Source: CAUZFZ01 sp963579025 (lineage in GTDB: Bacteria > Planctomycetota > Planctomycetia > Planctomycetales > Planctomycetaceae). From it: a stretch of DNA of 64,000 bases. Shown piece after piece: positions 54,192 to 63,077 of this stretch. Numbering within the stretch: position 1 is the stretch's first letter; each line of letters begins with the position of its first letter. The position numbers and the translations under genes are program-made. The notes beneath the pieces were generated by a model. It saw only the letters and a list, made by a program, of their open reading frames with translations. It was not told where the DNA came from and made no database searches. The DNA is taken from positions 1 through 64,000 of the forward strand of contig CAUZFZ010000003.1 in assembly GCA_963579025.1 (NCBI GenBank). The letters are read 5' to 3'.

Positions 54192-54576
54192 GAGATATCA
54201 AGCTTCTTGCCAGTGCGGACCGCGATGCGTGTTTTTGCATGTCCAGGTTACGCCACCTTTGAGAATCGTCTGCTCACACGCTCGTATATGGCGTTCGTAT
54301 GCGTTCAAAGAGACCGCGCTCAAGCGACGCTGAACGAAGCCGCTCCGGTCGTAAGCGAGAGCTGATGTCAGAAGCAGTGCCAGGACGGATCGTCGCTGCT
54401 ACGGTCAAGTTTTGAACAGTGCGATCGTCCACATCCGAGTTCGAATCGGCATGGCTGCTTGAAAAGTGACCACCCGTGCCGAAGGCCATATGCTCACTGG
54501 CGGTGTATCGGATTGCCACAGGGCAAGGCGGACCACATTGCGGCGTTGAAGCAGTACAACGACACACGGTTGGGCC
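54192..54576. other. Noncoding remnant region before the Kai operon
   Basis: This 385-base stretch has no convincing gene. It contains short segments such as CAAGTTTTGAACAGTG and CTTGAAAAGTGACCACCCGT that resemble insertion-sequence end debris, and it should contain the promoter of the signalling operon. No clear Shine-Dalgarno precedes the first gene. Confidence 0.35.
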
Positions 54577-55467
54577 ATGAAAAATCGATTCACCGTCCTT
54601 GCGATAGAAGACTCGGCAATGGCGTTGGAGCTGTTACGTATTCAACTCGCGGACTGGCCTGGTTTTGAGCTGGAGCATGCTGAGCGTCTTTCCGCCGGCG
54701 TGCAACGTCTGGAACGCGGTGACGTGGACGTCGTACTGTTGGACCTCGACCTGCCCGACAGCCGGGGCCTGGACACGTTCACGAAGCTGCGCAATCAAGC
54801 CGCGGCGGTGCCCATCGTCGTATTGACTTCAATGGATGATGAGGACCAGGCCGCCAAAGCCGTTCAGTTGGGCGCTCAGGATTACTTGATAAAAGGTCAG
54901 GTCGAAAGCGAGTTGTTGGGGCGATCACTGCGATACGCGATCGAACGACAGCGGCTGTTGCGGGAACTGGAAGAGACGCGGCAACGTGAACAATACGAAC
55001 GGGAACTGAGTTCGCTGGAGCGAGCGGGAGCCTCGTCTGACTCCCCCACGACGGCAGACGTGTTCGGACAGGCGCCGCTGGGGAAGAGCAGCCCGGTGCC
55101 GTTTGGCGAACTGGTTCAGTGGTATGCGGGACTGATTGATCTGGCAGTGGAACAGCGAACCTTTAAGGTCGAGCACGATCTCCACGGTCGCGTTCGCCAG
55201 CTGGCCGAACGGTTGGGATTCCTTAAAGCGGTGCCGCGCGACCTGGTCGAGATACACAGCGCTGCAATCAAAGACAGGGCCGCCAGCCTTCCCGACCAGA
55301 AGGCCCAGGCCTGCCGTGAGGAAGCTCAATTCATTCTGTTGGAACTCATGGGGCATCTGTGTACTTTTTACCGCAAATACGCAACAGGTGTCATGGCGGG
55401 TCACTCACCACACCGTAGCTCCGGCGCTGGTGGCGACGCTTCTGCAAAGGACTCAGCGAATGGATAA
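54577..55467 (+). CDS. Response regulator heading the Kai operon
   Basis: The 296-residue protein has an N-terminal receiver domain (about residues 5-125) with D56 as phosphoacceptor in LLDLDLPD, the conserved Thr/Ser near residue 85 and Lys in YLIKG. A coiled coil (about 125-150) links it to a helical C-terminal domain (160-275) that I do not recognise; no DNA-binding motif is obvious. Its stop overlaps the kaiB start by eight bases. Position and coupling suggest it works with KaiB/KaiC, perhaps as input or in place of KaiA; that role is inferred. Confidence 0.85.
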   Translation: MKNRFTVLAIEDSAMALELLRIQLADWPGFELEHAERLSAGVQRLERGDVDVVLLDLDLPDSRGLDTFTKLRNQAAAVPIVVLTSMDDEDQAAKAVQLGAQDYLIKGQVESELLGRSLRYAIERQRLLRELEETRQREQYERELSSLERAGASSDSPTTADVFGQAPLGKSSPVPFGELVQWYAGLIDLAVEQRTFKVEHDLHGRVRQLAERLGFLKAVPRDLVEIHSAAIKDRAASLPDQKAQACREEAQFILLELMGHLCTFYRKYATGVMAGHSPHRSSGAGGDASAKDSANG

Positions 55468-55771
55468 GTTACTCCTGAAATTGTACATCACCGGTCAGAC
55501 GACGAGGTCTGAGACGGCGATTGCGAACCTGAAACAGATCTTCCAGCAGGACCTGGCCGACCAATACGAGTTGGTGGTGGTTGACGTCCTGGAGAAACCG
55601 CAACTGGCCGAGGACGAGCGCATCCTGGCGACACCCACGCTGATCAAGGAGTTGCCTGCACCGGTCCGCCGAATCATCGGCGATCTGTCCGATCGCGAGC
55701 AGGTGTTGCTGGGCCTGGATCTGCGGCCGCATACGGATGCAGACAGCGAGCCAGGAGATCAAGCCCAATGA
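55460..55771 (+). CDS. kaiB: Circadian clock protein KaiB homologue
   Basis: The 103-residue protein has the KaiB thioredoxin-like domain: KLLLKLYITGQTTRSETAIANL, YELVVVDVLEKPQLAEDERILATPTLIKELPAPVRRIIGDLSD. The ATPTL/I segment and length match the family, with a short acidic tail. KaiB fold-switches and binds the KaiC CI ring. The ATG at 55460 overlaps the preceding stop, and its own stop overlaps the kaiC start (ATGA). An upstream in-frame start would run through the response-regulator gene and is rejected. Confidence 0.93.
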   Translation: MDKLLLKLYITGQTTRSETAIANLKQIFQQDLADQYELVVVDVLEKPQLAEDERILATPTLIKELPAPVRRIIGDLSDREQVLLGLDLRPHTDADSEPGDQAQ

Positions 55772-57309
55772 CCACAAACGTAAGAAACATTGTCGAGAAG
55801 CTGCAAACCGGAATCGTCGGCTTCGATTCCATCGCCAACGGCGGCTTGCCGAAAGGCCGCACCACGTTGGTGGCCGGCACAGCCGGCAGTGCCAAGACCG
55901 TCTTCGCGGCCCAATTCCTGGTCAGGGGAATCACCGACTTCAACGAAGGCGGCGTGTTTGTCACGTTTGAAGAAACGCCGGACGACGTTCGCAGGAATCT
56001 GCTGGCGTTCGGTTGGGACATTTCGGCCTTTGAGGAATCCGGCAAATGGGCTTTCGTCGATGTCTCTCCGAACGCGGGAGACGACGCGGTCATCACCGGC
56101 GACTACGACCTGGGCGGGCTGCTCGCGCGAATCGAGTATGCCATCAACAAGGTGGGAGCGAAACGGGTCTCGGTGGATTCCCTCGGTGCCATCTTCGGAA
56201 AATTCCAGCAGCAGGTGATCGTCCGCCGCGAGCTGTTACGGCTGGCCATGGCACTGAAGAAAATCGGGGTCACATCCATCCTGACCGCCGAGCGGACAGT
56301 GGAATACGGCGAAATCGCGCGCCACGGTATCGAGGAATTCGTGGCCGACAACGTGATCATCCTGCGCAACGCGCTCGAGGCCGAGAAACGACGCCGCACC
56401 ATGGAGATTCTCAAGTTCCGCGGCACCGATCACCAGAAGGGCGAGTTCCCGTTTACGATTGTCGGCGAAAACGGCATCGTTGGCGTGCCGCTCTCGATGG
56501 TGAAGCTGGACCAGAAGTCCTCAATGACTCGTATCAAGACGGGCAACGAACAATTGGACCAGATGTGTGACGGTGGTTTCTTCCGCGATTCGATCGTGCT
56601 GGTCTCGGGTGCGACCGGGGCGGGCAAGACGCTGATGTCGACCGAGTTCCTGGCTGCGGCCCAAAAACCGGAACGCTGTCTGCTGTTCGCCTATGAGGAG
56701 AGCCGCGACCAATTGATCCGCAACGCATCAGGTTGGGGACTGAACTTCGAGGAAATGGAAGAAGATGGCCGGTTGAAAATCCTCTGTGAGTATCCCGAAA
56801 CGCTGGGACTGGAGGATCATCTGGTGAAAATGAAGGACGTGATCGAGGAATTCAGTCCCACGCGGATCGCGGTCGACAGTCTGTCGGCCATGGAGCGCGG
56901 CGCGACGACCAAGAGTTTTCGTGAATTCGTGCTCGGACTGACGTCGTACATCAAGAGCAAGGAAATCGCCGGCCTGTTCACGTCGGTCACACCCTCGCTG
57001 ATGGGCGGCACCTCGATCACCGAAGCGCACATTTCCACGATTACCGACGCGATCGTCCTGCTGCGCTACGTCGAGATGTTCGGCGAAATCGGCCGAGGTG
57101 TCGCGGTGTTGAAGATGCGCGGCTCGGCCCACGACAAACAAATCCGCGAATTCAACATCGACGGCGAGGGCATGCACATCGGCAAGCCATTCCGCAACGT
57201 CACCGGCATCATGTCGGGCAACCCTGTGTACGTGACACAGGGGCAATCAGAGCGGCTGGGTCAGATGTTTGATGAGGATGATGAGGGATCAGTCATCATC
57301 GGCAGGTGA
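55768..57309 (+). CDS. kaiC: KaiC clock ATPase/autokinase
   Basis: The 513-residue protein has two RecA-type domains. CI: Walker A GTAGSAKT (37-44) and catalytic E68-E69 in FEET. CII: Walker A GATGAGKT (281-288) and E310-E311 in YEES. The CII phosphorylation motif T418-E-A-H-I-S423-T424 corresponds to T426/S431/T432 of cyanobacterial KaiC and keeps all phosphoacceptors. The C-terminal tail (GIMSGNPVYVTQGQSERLGQMF) lacks a clear KaiA-binding A-loop. No kaiA gene is present. It probably acts as a hourglass timer or stress regulator with the downstream phosphatase and kinase. Confidence 0.95.
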   Translation: MTTNVRNIVEKLQTGIVGFDSIANGGLPKGRTTLVAGTAGSAKTVFAAQFLVRGITDFNEGGVFVTFEETPDDVRRNLLAFGWDISAFEESGKWAFVDVSPNAGDDAVITGDYDLGGLLARIEYAINKVGAKRVSVDSLGAIFGKFQQQVIVRRELLRLAMALKKIGVTSILTAERTVEYGEIARHGIEEFVADNVIILRNALEAEKRRRTMEILKFRGTDHQKGEFPFTIVGENGIVGVPLSMVKLDQKSSMTRIKTGNEQLDQMCDGGFFRDSIVLVSGATGAGKTLMSTEFLAAAQKPERCLLFAYEESRDQLIRNASGWGLNFEEMEEDGRLKILCEYPETLGLEDHLVKMKDVIEEFSPTRIAVDSLSAMERGATTKSFREFVLGLTSYIKSKEIAGLFTSVTPSLMGGTSITEAHISTITDAIVLLRYVEMFGEIGRGVAVLKMRGSAHDKQIREFNIDGEGMHIGKPFRNVTGIMSGNPVYVTQGQSERLGQMFDEDDEGSVIIGR

Positions 57310-57349
57310 CCGATTGCCGATCTCATTCCCGACTTAGTGGGACCTGCTG

Positions 57350-58909
57350 ATGCCAATTAACGGACTGCTTGATGAAGATTCCGGTTCCTCGATCATCCTG
57401 CGTTCAAAAAGCGCCGATACCGGGCCAACGGCGACGTCGACGAAACAGCGTACCGTTCTGGTGATCGAGGATAGCGATGCGGACTTCACGTTGATCGAGC
57501 ATGCTTTGCAGCAAGCCGTTGGGATCTCCTTCATAGTCGAGCATGCGGTCCATCTTTCAGACGGTCTGGAACGACTGGCCAGCGGTGGGATTCACCTGGT
57601 GCTGCTGGATCTCAGTCTGCCCGACAGTACGGGGCTGGAGACGTTTCGGAAGGCGTATCGTCACGTACCGAACGTGCCCATCATTGTCCTGAGCGGGCTG
57701 GATGATCGGTCTGTCGCATTTGATGCGGTCAGGGAAGGCGCGCAGGACTACCTGGTCAAAGGGAAACTGGAGACCGACTCGCTGGTGCGATCCATCAGTT
57801 ACGCCAGAGAGCGGCACAAGACTCAGGTCAGACTCGCGCACGCTCTGCAAGCGACCAAGGCTGGTGAAGCTAACCTGCACAACATAATCAGCAGTATGGT
57901 CGACGGCGTGCTCGTCATCGATGGCCAGGGCACTGTGCAATTCTCGAACAATGCCGCGCAAGGTCTTTTCGGCCGCACGCAAGACGAACTGCAGCGGGTG
58001 CCAATTGGTCTTCCACTGGTTGTTGGCCAGGCAACCGACATCGATCTTCTCCGAAATGATGGTGAATCCGTCCCGGTCGCAATTCGGACCGTTGAAATCG
58101 ACTGGGAGGGCAAGCCAGCTCAATTGGCCATGCTGCATGATTTGACGCGCCGAAAGGAGGCGGAAGCCGATCACCTCAAACGTGTGGAAGCCGAACGTGA
58201 GATCAGTATTGCCAACGACGTGCAGCAAAGCCTGTTTCCGGCGCAGGCACCGCCACTGAAGGGATTCGACATTGCCGGCGCTGTGTTTTCTGCCGAGCAG
58301 GGCAGTGGCGACGCCTTCGATTTTATCTCAATGCCGGACGACAACGTCTGTGTCGTCGTGGCCGATGTCAGCGGTCATGGACTGGGCCCAGCGATGATGA
58401 TGGTGCAGACACGAGCCTATGTGCGGGCACTGGCGTCCGTATATGACGATCTCGGCGAGATCCTCACTCGGACAAATCAGCATTTACTTCCGAACGACCA
58501 CGGACGATTCGTGACAATGTTTCTCGGCCGCATTGATCCACGGACGCGGTCGTTCGTGTTTGCGACGGCCGGCCACGCGGGTTATCGGCTGACCAGAAAC
58601 GGCGACGTAACCACTCTCGACGCTGCGGGCATGCTGCTTGGCATCATGGAAGACGAACGCTTTGTTAGTGCTCCGGCGATTGAGTTGGAGCCCGGCGACA
58701 TCATTCTTCTCCCCACCGATGGAGTCCCGGAAGCGCATGCTCCGGACAATACACTATTTGGCGTCAGTCGCATGATCGACGTTGTCCGCGCGAATCGCGA
58801 CAAACCGGCACATGAAATCGTTCATGCTGTGTATCAGGCAGCCCGCGACTTCAGTCAAGGCGGCGCACAAACGGACGACATCACAGTCGTCGTGATTAAA
58901 GTTGAATAG
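57350..58909 (+). CDS. REC-PAS-PP2C (SpoIIE/RsbU-type) phosphatase
   Basis: The 519-residue protein has a receiver domain (about 30-155; D87 in LLDLSLPD), a PAS domain (about 175-270; DGVLVIDGQGTVQFSNNAAQGLFG), a short coiled coil and a PP2C SpoIIE-type phosphatase domain (about 285-519) with QQSLFPAQAPPLKGFDIAG, the metal-binding VVADVSGHGLGPAMMM and LLPTDGVPEAH and a final QTDDITVVVIKVE. Such proteins dephosphorylate anti-sigma-factor antagonists. It starts 40 bases after kaiC and gives the operon an output. Confidence 0.9.
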   Translation: MPINGLLDEDSGSSIILRSKSADTGPTATSTKQRTVLVIEDSDADFTLIEHALQQAVGISFIVEHAVHLSDGLERLASGGIHLVLLDLSLPDSTGLETFRKAYRHVPNVPIIVLSGLDDRSVAFDAVREGAQDYLVKGKLETDSLVRSISYARERHKTQVRLAHALQATKAGEANLHNIISSMVDGVLVIDGQGTVQFSNNAAQGLFGRTQDELQRVPIGLPLVVGQATDIDLLRNDGESVPVAIRTVEIDWEGKPAQLAMLHDLTRRKEAEADHLKRVEAEREISIANDVQQSLFPAQAPPLKGFDIAGAVFSAEQGSGDAFDFISMPDDNVCVVVADVSGHGLGPAMMMVQTRAYVRALASVYDDLGEILTRTNQHLLPNDHGRFVTMFLGRIDPRTRSFVFATAGHAGYRLTRNGDVTTLDAAGMLLGIMEDERFVSAPAIELEPGDIILLPTDGVPEAHAPDNTLFGVSRMIDVVRANRDKPAHEIVHAVYQAARDFSQGGAQTDDITVVVIKVE

Positions 58910-58945
58910 ACGAACACCAGCACAGTTCCGCGATCAGTCACAATT

Positions 58946-60046
58946 ATGCCCGATGAACCTGGAACACAACTGCAGGAGATTACGGAGGAACAGCAAGCCA
59001 GCGAGTCCCGGTTCCGCAATCTCGTGTTCAACAGCCCGGACGGGGTACTGATCGTCGATCCAGACGGCCTGGTGCGTTTTGTGAACCCGGCTGCCGAGAA
59101 GCTGTTCGGCCGCACTGCCGAGCAACTGTTGGGCATTTCGTTCGGGTTCCCCGTTGTTGCCGGTGAAACAACCGATCTGGATATTCTGCGCCCGCATGAT
59201 GAACCGGCCATAGCGGAAATGCGTGTTGTGGATACAAGCTGGGAGGGCGACCGCGCCATGCTGGCATCGCTGCGGGATGTCACTGACCGCAAGCGGGCTG
59301 AGCGGGAACGCCAGGAAATGATGGAGGAGCTACACCGCTCTAATGAAGAGCTCCAGTTGTTCGCTCAGGTTCTCTCGCACGACCTGCAGGAACCGCTGCG
59401 AGCCGTCCGGATGTACTGTGAGTTCCTGCAGGAACGCCTGCAGGACCAGCTTGATGAAGAGTCGCAACAGGATCTGCAATTTGCCGTGGACGGTGCGAAA
59501 CGGATGCAGACTCAGATCAGTGACCTGCTGGACTACGGTCGCGTGCACACTCACCGCCAGCCGTTCGCGCCGGTCGATCTCGATGAGGTTGTTGGCGACG
59601 CCATTTCGAATCTTTCAGTGGCCATCAGCGAGAGCCAGGCAATTGTCAGCCAGGGCGAGCTTCCAACCGTGTCGGCCGACCGATCGCAATTGCTGCAGCT
59701 CTTTCAAAACCTCATCGCTAACGCCATCAAGTTTCGCGGCGATGCACCGCCCGAGATTCGGGTCGCCGCTGAATTGACTGGCCGCGAGTGGACTTTCTCA
59801 CTGAGTGACAACGGCATCGGAATTGAACCTCGGCAAGCCGACCGCGTCTTCGTCATTTTTCAGCGTTTGCATAAACGCGATGCATATCCAGGCACGGGAA
59901 TGGGCCTCGCGATCTGCAAAAAGATCGTCGAGCGCCACGGCGGACGCATCCAGGTCACATCAGAGCCCGGCCAGGGCAGCACGTTCTCATTTACCATTCC
60001 GATCGGAAACGCAGCGACAGCATCCGGGACTCACCAGTCAACCTGA
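58946..60046 (+). CDS. PAS-domain sensor histidine kinase
   Basis: The 366-residue protein has a PAS domain (about 22-125, with DGVLIVDPDGLVRFVNPAAEKLFG matching the PAS of the preceding gene) and a histidine kinase core: His145 in SHDLQEPLRAV, NLIANAIKF (N box), DNGIGIEP (G1) and GTGMGLAICKKIVERHGG (G2). No membrane span is seen, so it is cytoplasmic. It ends the operon 36 bases after the phosphatase and likely phosphorylates one of the two receiver domains encoded with it. Confidence 0.92.
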   Translation: MPDEPGTQLQEITEEQQASESRFRNLVFNSPDGVLIVDPDGLVRFVNPAAEKLFGRTAEQLLGISFGFPVVAGETTDLDILRPHDEPAIAEMRVVDTSWEGDRAMLASLRDVTDRKRAERERQEMMEELHRSNEELQLFAQVLSHDLQEPLRAVRMYCEFLQERLQDQLDEESQQDLQFAVDGAKRMQTQISDLLDYGRVHTHRQPFAPVDLDEVVGDAISNLSVAISESQAIVSQGELPTVSADRSQLLQLFQNLIANAIKFRGDAPPEIRVAAELTGREWTFSLSDNGIGIEPRQADRVFVIFQRLHKRDAYPGTGMGLAICKKIVERHGGRIQVTSEPGQGSTFSFTIPIGNAATASGTHQST

Positions 60047-61493
60047 TCTGCAGACCGATTCGTCGCCGTGCGGACCATGATCTGGCGATTCGATCAGGGC
60101 GTGCGGCAGGTGATCGCACGCAACCGGCGGCTCAACGAGTTCCCTGCCATCCCAGTGTCTTATTTCGACGCTGAATCGGAGCGTTACATTACAAGCAACA
60201 CAGCTCGGATCCGGGTAACCATCCGCGAAGCTGAAACGCTATCTGGTTCCGAGATCGTTTCCGCTCCGTCAAACTCGGCGGTGTCTGCAGGAGCACTCGA
60301 AGCCAGCGAACGCGGAGTGTTTGCCAACGATTCCAACCTGAGTTCACTTCGTAACGAAGCCGTCCGTCCAGGCCGCTGGGTTTCTGCCTGGGCGGCAATG
60401 ATCGTCTGTTGGGGATTCGCGTCGTTGGGAATCCGACATGTGAAACGTATTCGTGAGGACCCTGCATTACTTCGACGTCGCTCCGCTGCATCACGTGCCA
60501 GGACGGCATTGGAAGACGCTGCATTGCTGGTCAATTCTGGCAATGCGCCGGAAACGTGCGACTCGCTGCGAAGAGCCGTAACTGGTCTGATCGCCGATTT
60601 CGCGGATGTACCAGAATCCGGATTAACTCCGCGAGACGCAGCAGATCGACTGAGGACCCTGGGCATCGAGGAATCCCTTTGCGCCAGAACGCAGGAGCTG
60701 CTCAATAATTGCGACGCCGCACGCTACGGGGCTGCGAAGGAAGACGTGCCGCAACTGCACAAGAGTGCTTCGAGCCTGATCGATCAGCTTGTCGCAGCGC
60801 TCAAGAAGTCACCTGGCCGAGCATCGTCTGCGAAGAAGACACCGACCGCGCTGTTACTGTTGCTCGGCCTGTGTTTGACCGGTTGCAGCTCGACACCCGA
60901 TCTCGAGATGTCCCGGATGTTCCAGGACGCTGAGCTCGCGTTCGCTCGGGCAACATCACCGGACGAATTCGCTCGTGTGGCCCGCCGCGTATCGACAGGC
61001 GCAGCGATACCGGCCGCGGGATCCGTACCTGGTGGCTAACCTGCAGAATTCGCTGGTTTCTACCGGGCGTGATCTGGAGTCGGCTTCACAGAGCGGGATC
61101 GCCGGGTACGTCTTTTTCTGGCAGAACTGGTTGAGTTACCCGGAGAAGTATGCCGTAAGGGCGTGTCTACTCGCGGCAACGTTGACCTTTGCGCTGCTCA
61201 TACCAGTGTCGGCCCACCAGATTCGAATGCGACGTGCCTCGTTCGTTGTGGGAACGTTGTGCTTCCTCTCGTTCGCCTCAACGGTCTGGGACTGGCAGCG
61301 ATTCGACAACACGACTCATGCAGTCGTCGTGTCTCATCAAGCCATCGCTCGAAAGGGCAACTCAGAGACCTATGAAACAGCATTTGCCGATCCGCTGACA
61401 GTAGGGACGAAGTTAGTCGTTCCGGAATCGCGAAATGACTGGCTGCATGTCCGGCATTGGCCACGTTCGAGAACTGATCCACGTGACCGATGA
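60047..61493 (+). pseudogene. Decayed BatD/BatE gene pair
   Basis: Directly after the kinase stop, an open frame lacking a plausible start encodes a BatD C-terminus (RRLNEFPAIPVSYFDAESERY, one membrane span near 60380-60430 and a helical tail) running without a break into a BatE-like lipoprotein start (LLLLLGLCLTGCSS, FQDAELAFARATSPDEF). Near 60970 the frame shifts: the next frame (about 60975-61493) continues with AYRQAQRYRPRDPYLVANLQN, GYVFFWQNWLSYPEKY and a C-terminal SH3-like VGTKLVVPESRNDWLHVRH. The central TPR repeats of BatE and most of BatD are missing. The genes are remnants of an aerotolerance (Bat) operon. Confidence 0.7.
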
Positions 61494-61512
61494 TTGTGAT
61501 GCCTGACGACGC

Positions 61513-62781
61513 TCAGGCCTTGACGACGATGCTGACCTGCTCGATGGCGGCGTGGCCGGATTTGCGGAAGGGGCGCGGCATCGGTTGGGCATGACCTTTC
61601 AGATCAACCGTCCGCGATCGCAGGATGTATCGACCTTCCGGCAGCCCGGGCAGCAGTGTCGCCCAGTGGACTTTCGCCAGTCGCAGCGGCCATGTCTTCG
61701 GTTGACCGGCTGAGTCGAAACCCATGGTGTCGGCTGGAATCTGCTTGTCTGGCAGGTCGCCTCCCCAGTCGGCCGGTGGTGGGAGGATGGTCGCATCGAC
61801 CCACGGTGCTTTCGTGAAGTACTTGTCGCCCGTTGGCAGTTGGTCTTTGTCGTTGTGCACGAAGACCTGCACTTTCGACACGCTGGAGATTCCGGCCTGA
61901 GCGTATCCCGTGACAGGAATCGGTTCGCCGGGTTTGACCGTCTTCGGGAAACCGAACGCGGCCGAGAAACTTTTCAGCGGGCTGTCGACATCGTTGTTGC
62001 CGCCCGCATAGGTGTCGTTGGCACCGTGCAGATTCGACAGAAAGATGTGTGACAGCCACTTGATGGATTTAAACCCGTAGGCTTCCGGAACAACGATGCG
62101 GACCGGTCCGCCGCGCTCACTGGACAGCCACTGGCCATTGAGCTTGTAACACAGGATGACTGGCGGCAGATCGAACGGGTCTTCGAGGATGCGGCCGACC
62201 GGCAACGAGCTGCGAAACATCTGTGACTTCTCGTCGTTGTGATAGCCATAAAAATGCACGCGTCGGAGATTCTCACGCGGTTCCGTCAGCCATAGCAGCT
62301 CGCGGAGCGGTACGCCTTCCCAGATACCGGTCCCCAGCGGGCAGCCGATGTTGAGGCAGGTCATGACTTTCGGAAACCGCACCGCGTGCTTTTCCGCCAG
62401 CTTCATCAAAGCCGCAAAGTCGAGAGCCGTGTTGTCTGACTTCTTGAATTCGTTGCGGATGCGGGCCGGCTTGTCGGGATCGCTGAGTACTTCCAGTTTC
62501 CATGTCTCTCGCGTCAGACCGACCTCTGTTTTTTTCTCATCGTCGAGCGTATGAGGGATGGGCTTGCCGCGTGATACGTCGCGAAACTTCGCCGGTGGTG
62601 TGAGCCATGACTCAAGTTTCTGGAGGGCCTCCTGCAATTCCGGCACTTCGAGCGGATTGGCATCATCCGCGAGCAGCGGTAGGGATTGGAGTGCGGCTGC
62701 TCCCGCAGCGCCGAGGCTCAGGAAGTAACGACGGGACAGAGAGACGTGATCGCGGATCAGTCGTTCCATGGATGGGTTCAT
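61513..62781 (-). CDS. Tat-exported sulfite oxidase-type molybdopterin oxidoreductase
   Basis: The 422-residue protein has a Tat motif (SRRYFLSLGAAGAAAL, residues 16-31), a sulfite-oxidase-type molybdopterin domain with the Mo-ligand cysteine C142 in MTCLNIGCPLGTGIWEGVPLRELL and SERGGPVRIVVPEAYGFKSIKW, and a C-terminal dimerisation domain (about 275-420; GYAQAGISSVSKVQVFVHND). The frame is open upstream to 63138, but that part is translated from a 42-bp tandem repeat and unrelated sequence; ATG 62779-62781 is chosen because it leads into the Tat signal. The electron acceptor and substrate are not evident. Confidence 0.9.
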   Translation of the reverse strand: MNPSMERLIRDHVSLSRRYFLSLGAAGAAALQSLPLLADDANPLEVPELQEALQKLESWLTPPAKFRDVSRGKPIPHTLDDEKKTEVGLTRETWKLEVLSDPDKPARIRNEFKKSDNTALDFAALMKLAEKHAVRFPKVMTCLNIGCPLGTGIWEGVPLRELLWLTEPRENLRRVHFYGYHNDEKSQMFRSSLPVGRILEDPFDLPPVILCYKLNGQWLSSERGGPVRIVVPEAYGFKSIKWLSHIFLSNLHGANDTYAGGNNDVDSPLKSFSAAFGFPKTVKPGEPIPVTGYAQAGISSVSKVQVFVHNDKDQLPTGDKYFTKAPWVDATILPPPADWGGDLPDKQIPADTMGFDSAGQPKTWPLRLAKVHWATLLPGLPEGRYILRSRTVDLKGHAQPMPRPFRKSGHAAIEQVSIVVKA

Positions 62782-62953
62782 GCCGTGCGCTCCTGATTGG
62801 GGATTGGCACGGCGATGATATCCGCGGGTGGTCCGTTGTTTAACCGCGTGGAATGACAGACTCGTTCGGCGCGGGTCTCCGACCCCGTCGCAAACCCGAC
62901 CGGAGGTCTCCCTCCGCGTTGGGCTTCGCCAGTGAATCTGCAGGGAGACCTTC

Positions 62954-63058
62954 GGTCGGACCAACGGCCGGGTCGGGAGACCCACGCCGAACCGTGGTCG
63001 GACCAACGGCTGGGTCGGGAGACCCACGCCGAACCGTGAGAGACCCACACGGAACCGT
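62954..63058. repeat. 42-bp tandem repeat, 2.5 copies
   Basis: Two near-identical units at 62954-62995 and 62996-63037 (GGTCGGACCAACGGC, then GGGTCGGGAGACCCACGCCG, then AACCGT) differ at one base; a partial third unit follows to 63058. Each unit contains the palindrome GGTCGGGAGACC. It lies upstream of the molybdoprotein gene and has no supported coding role. Confidence 0.75.
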
Positions 63059-63077
63059 GGCTGCGTGATCTGGCGAT

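Noticed and set aside
54420..54480. tRNA-like TTCGAATC segment
   Set aside because: No acceptor or anticodon stems could be built around it.
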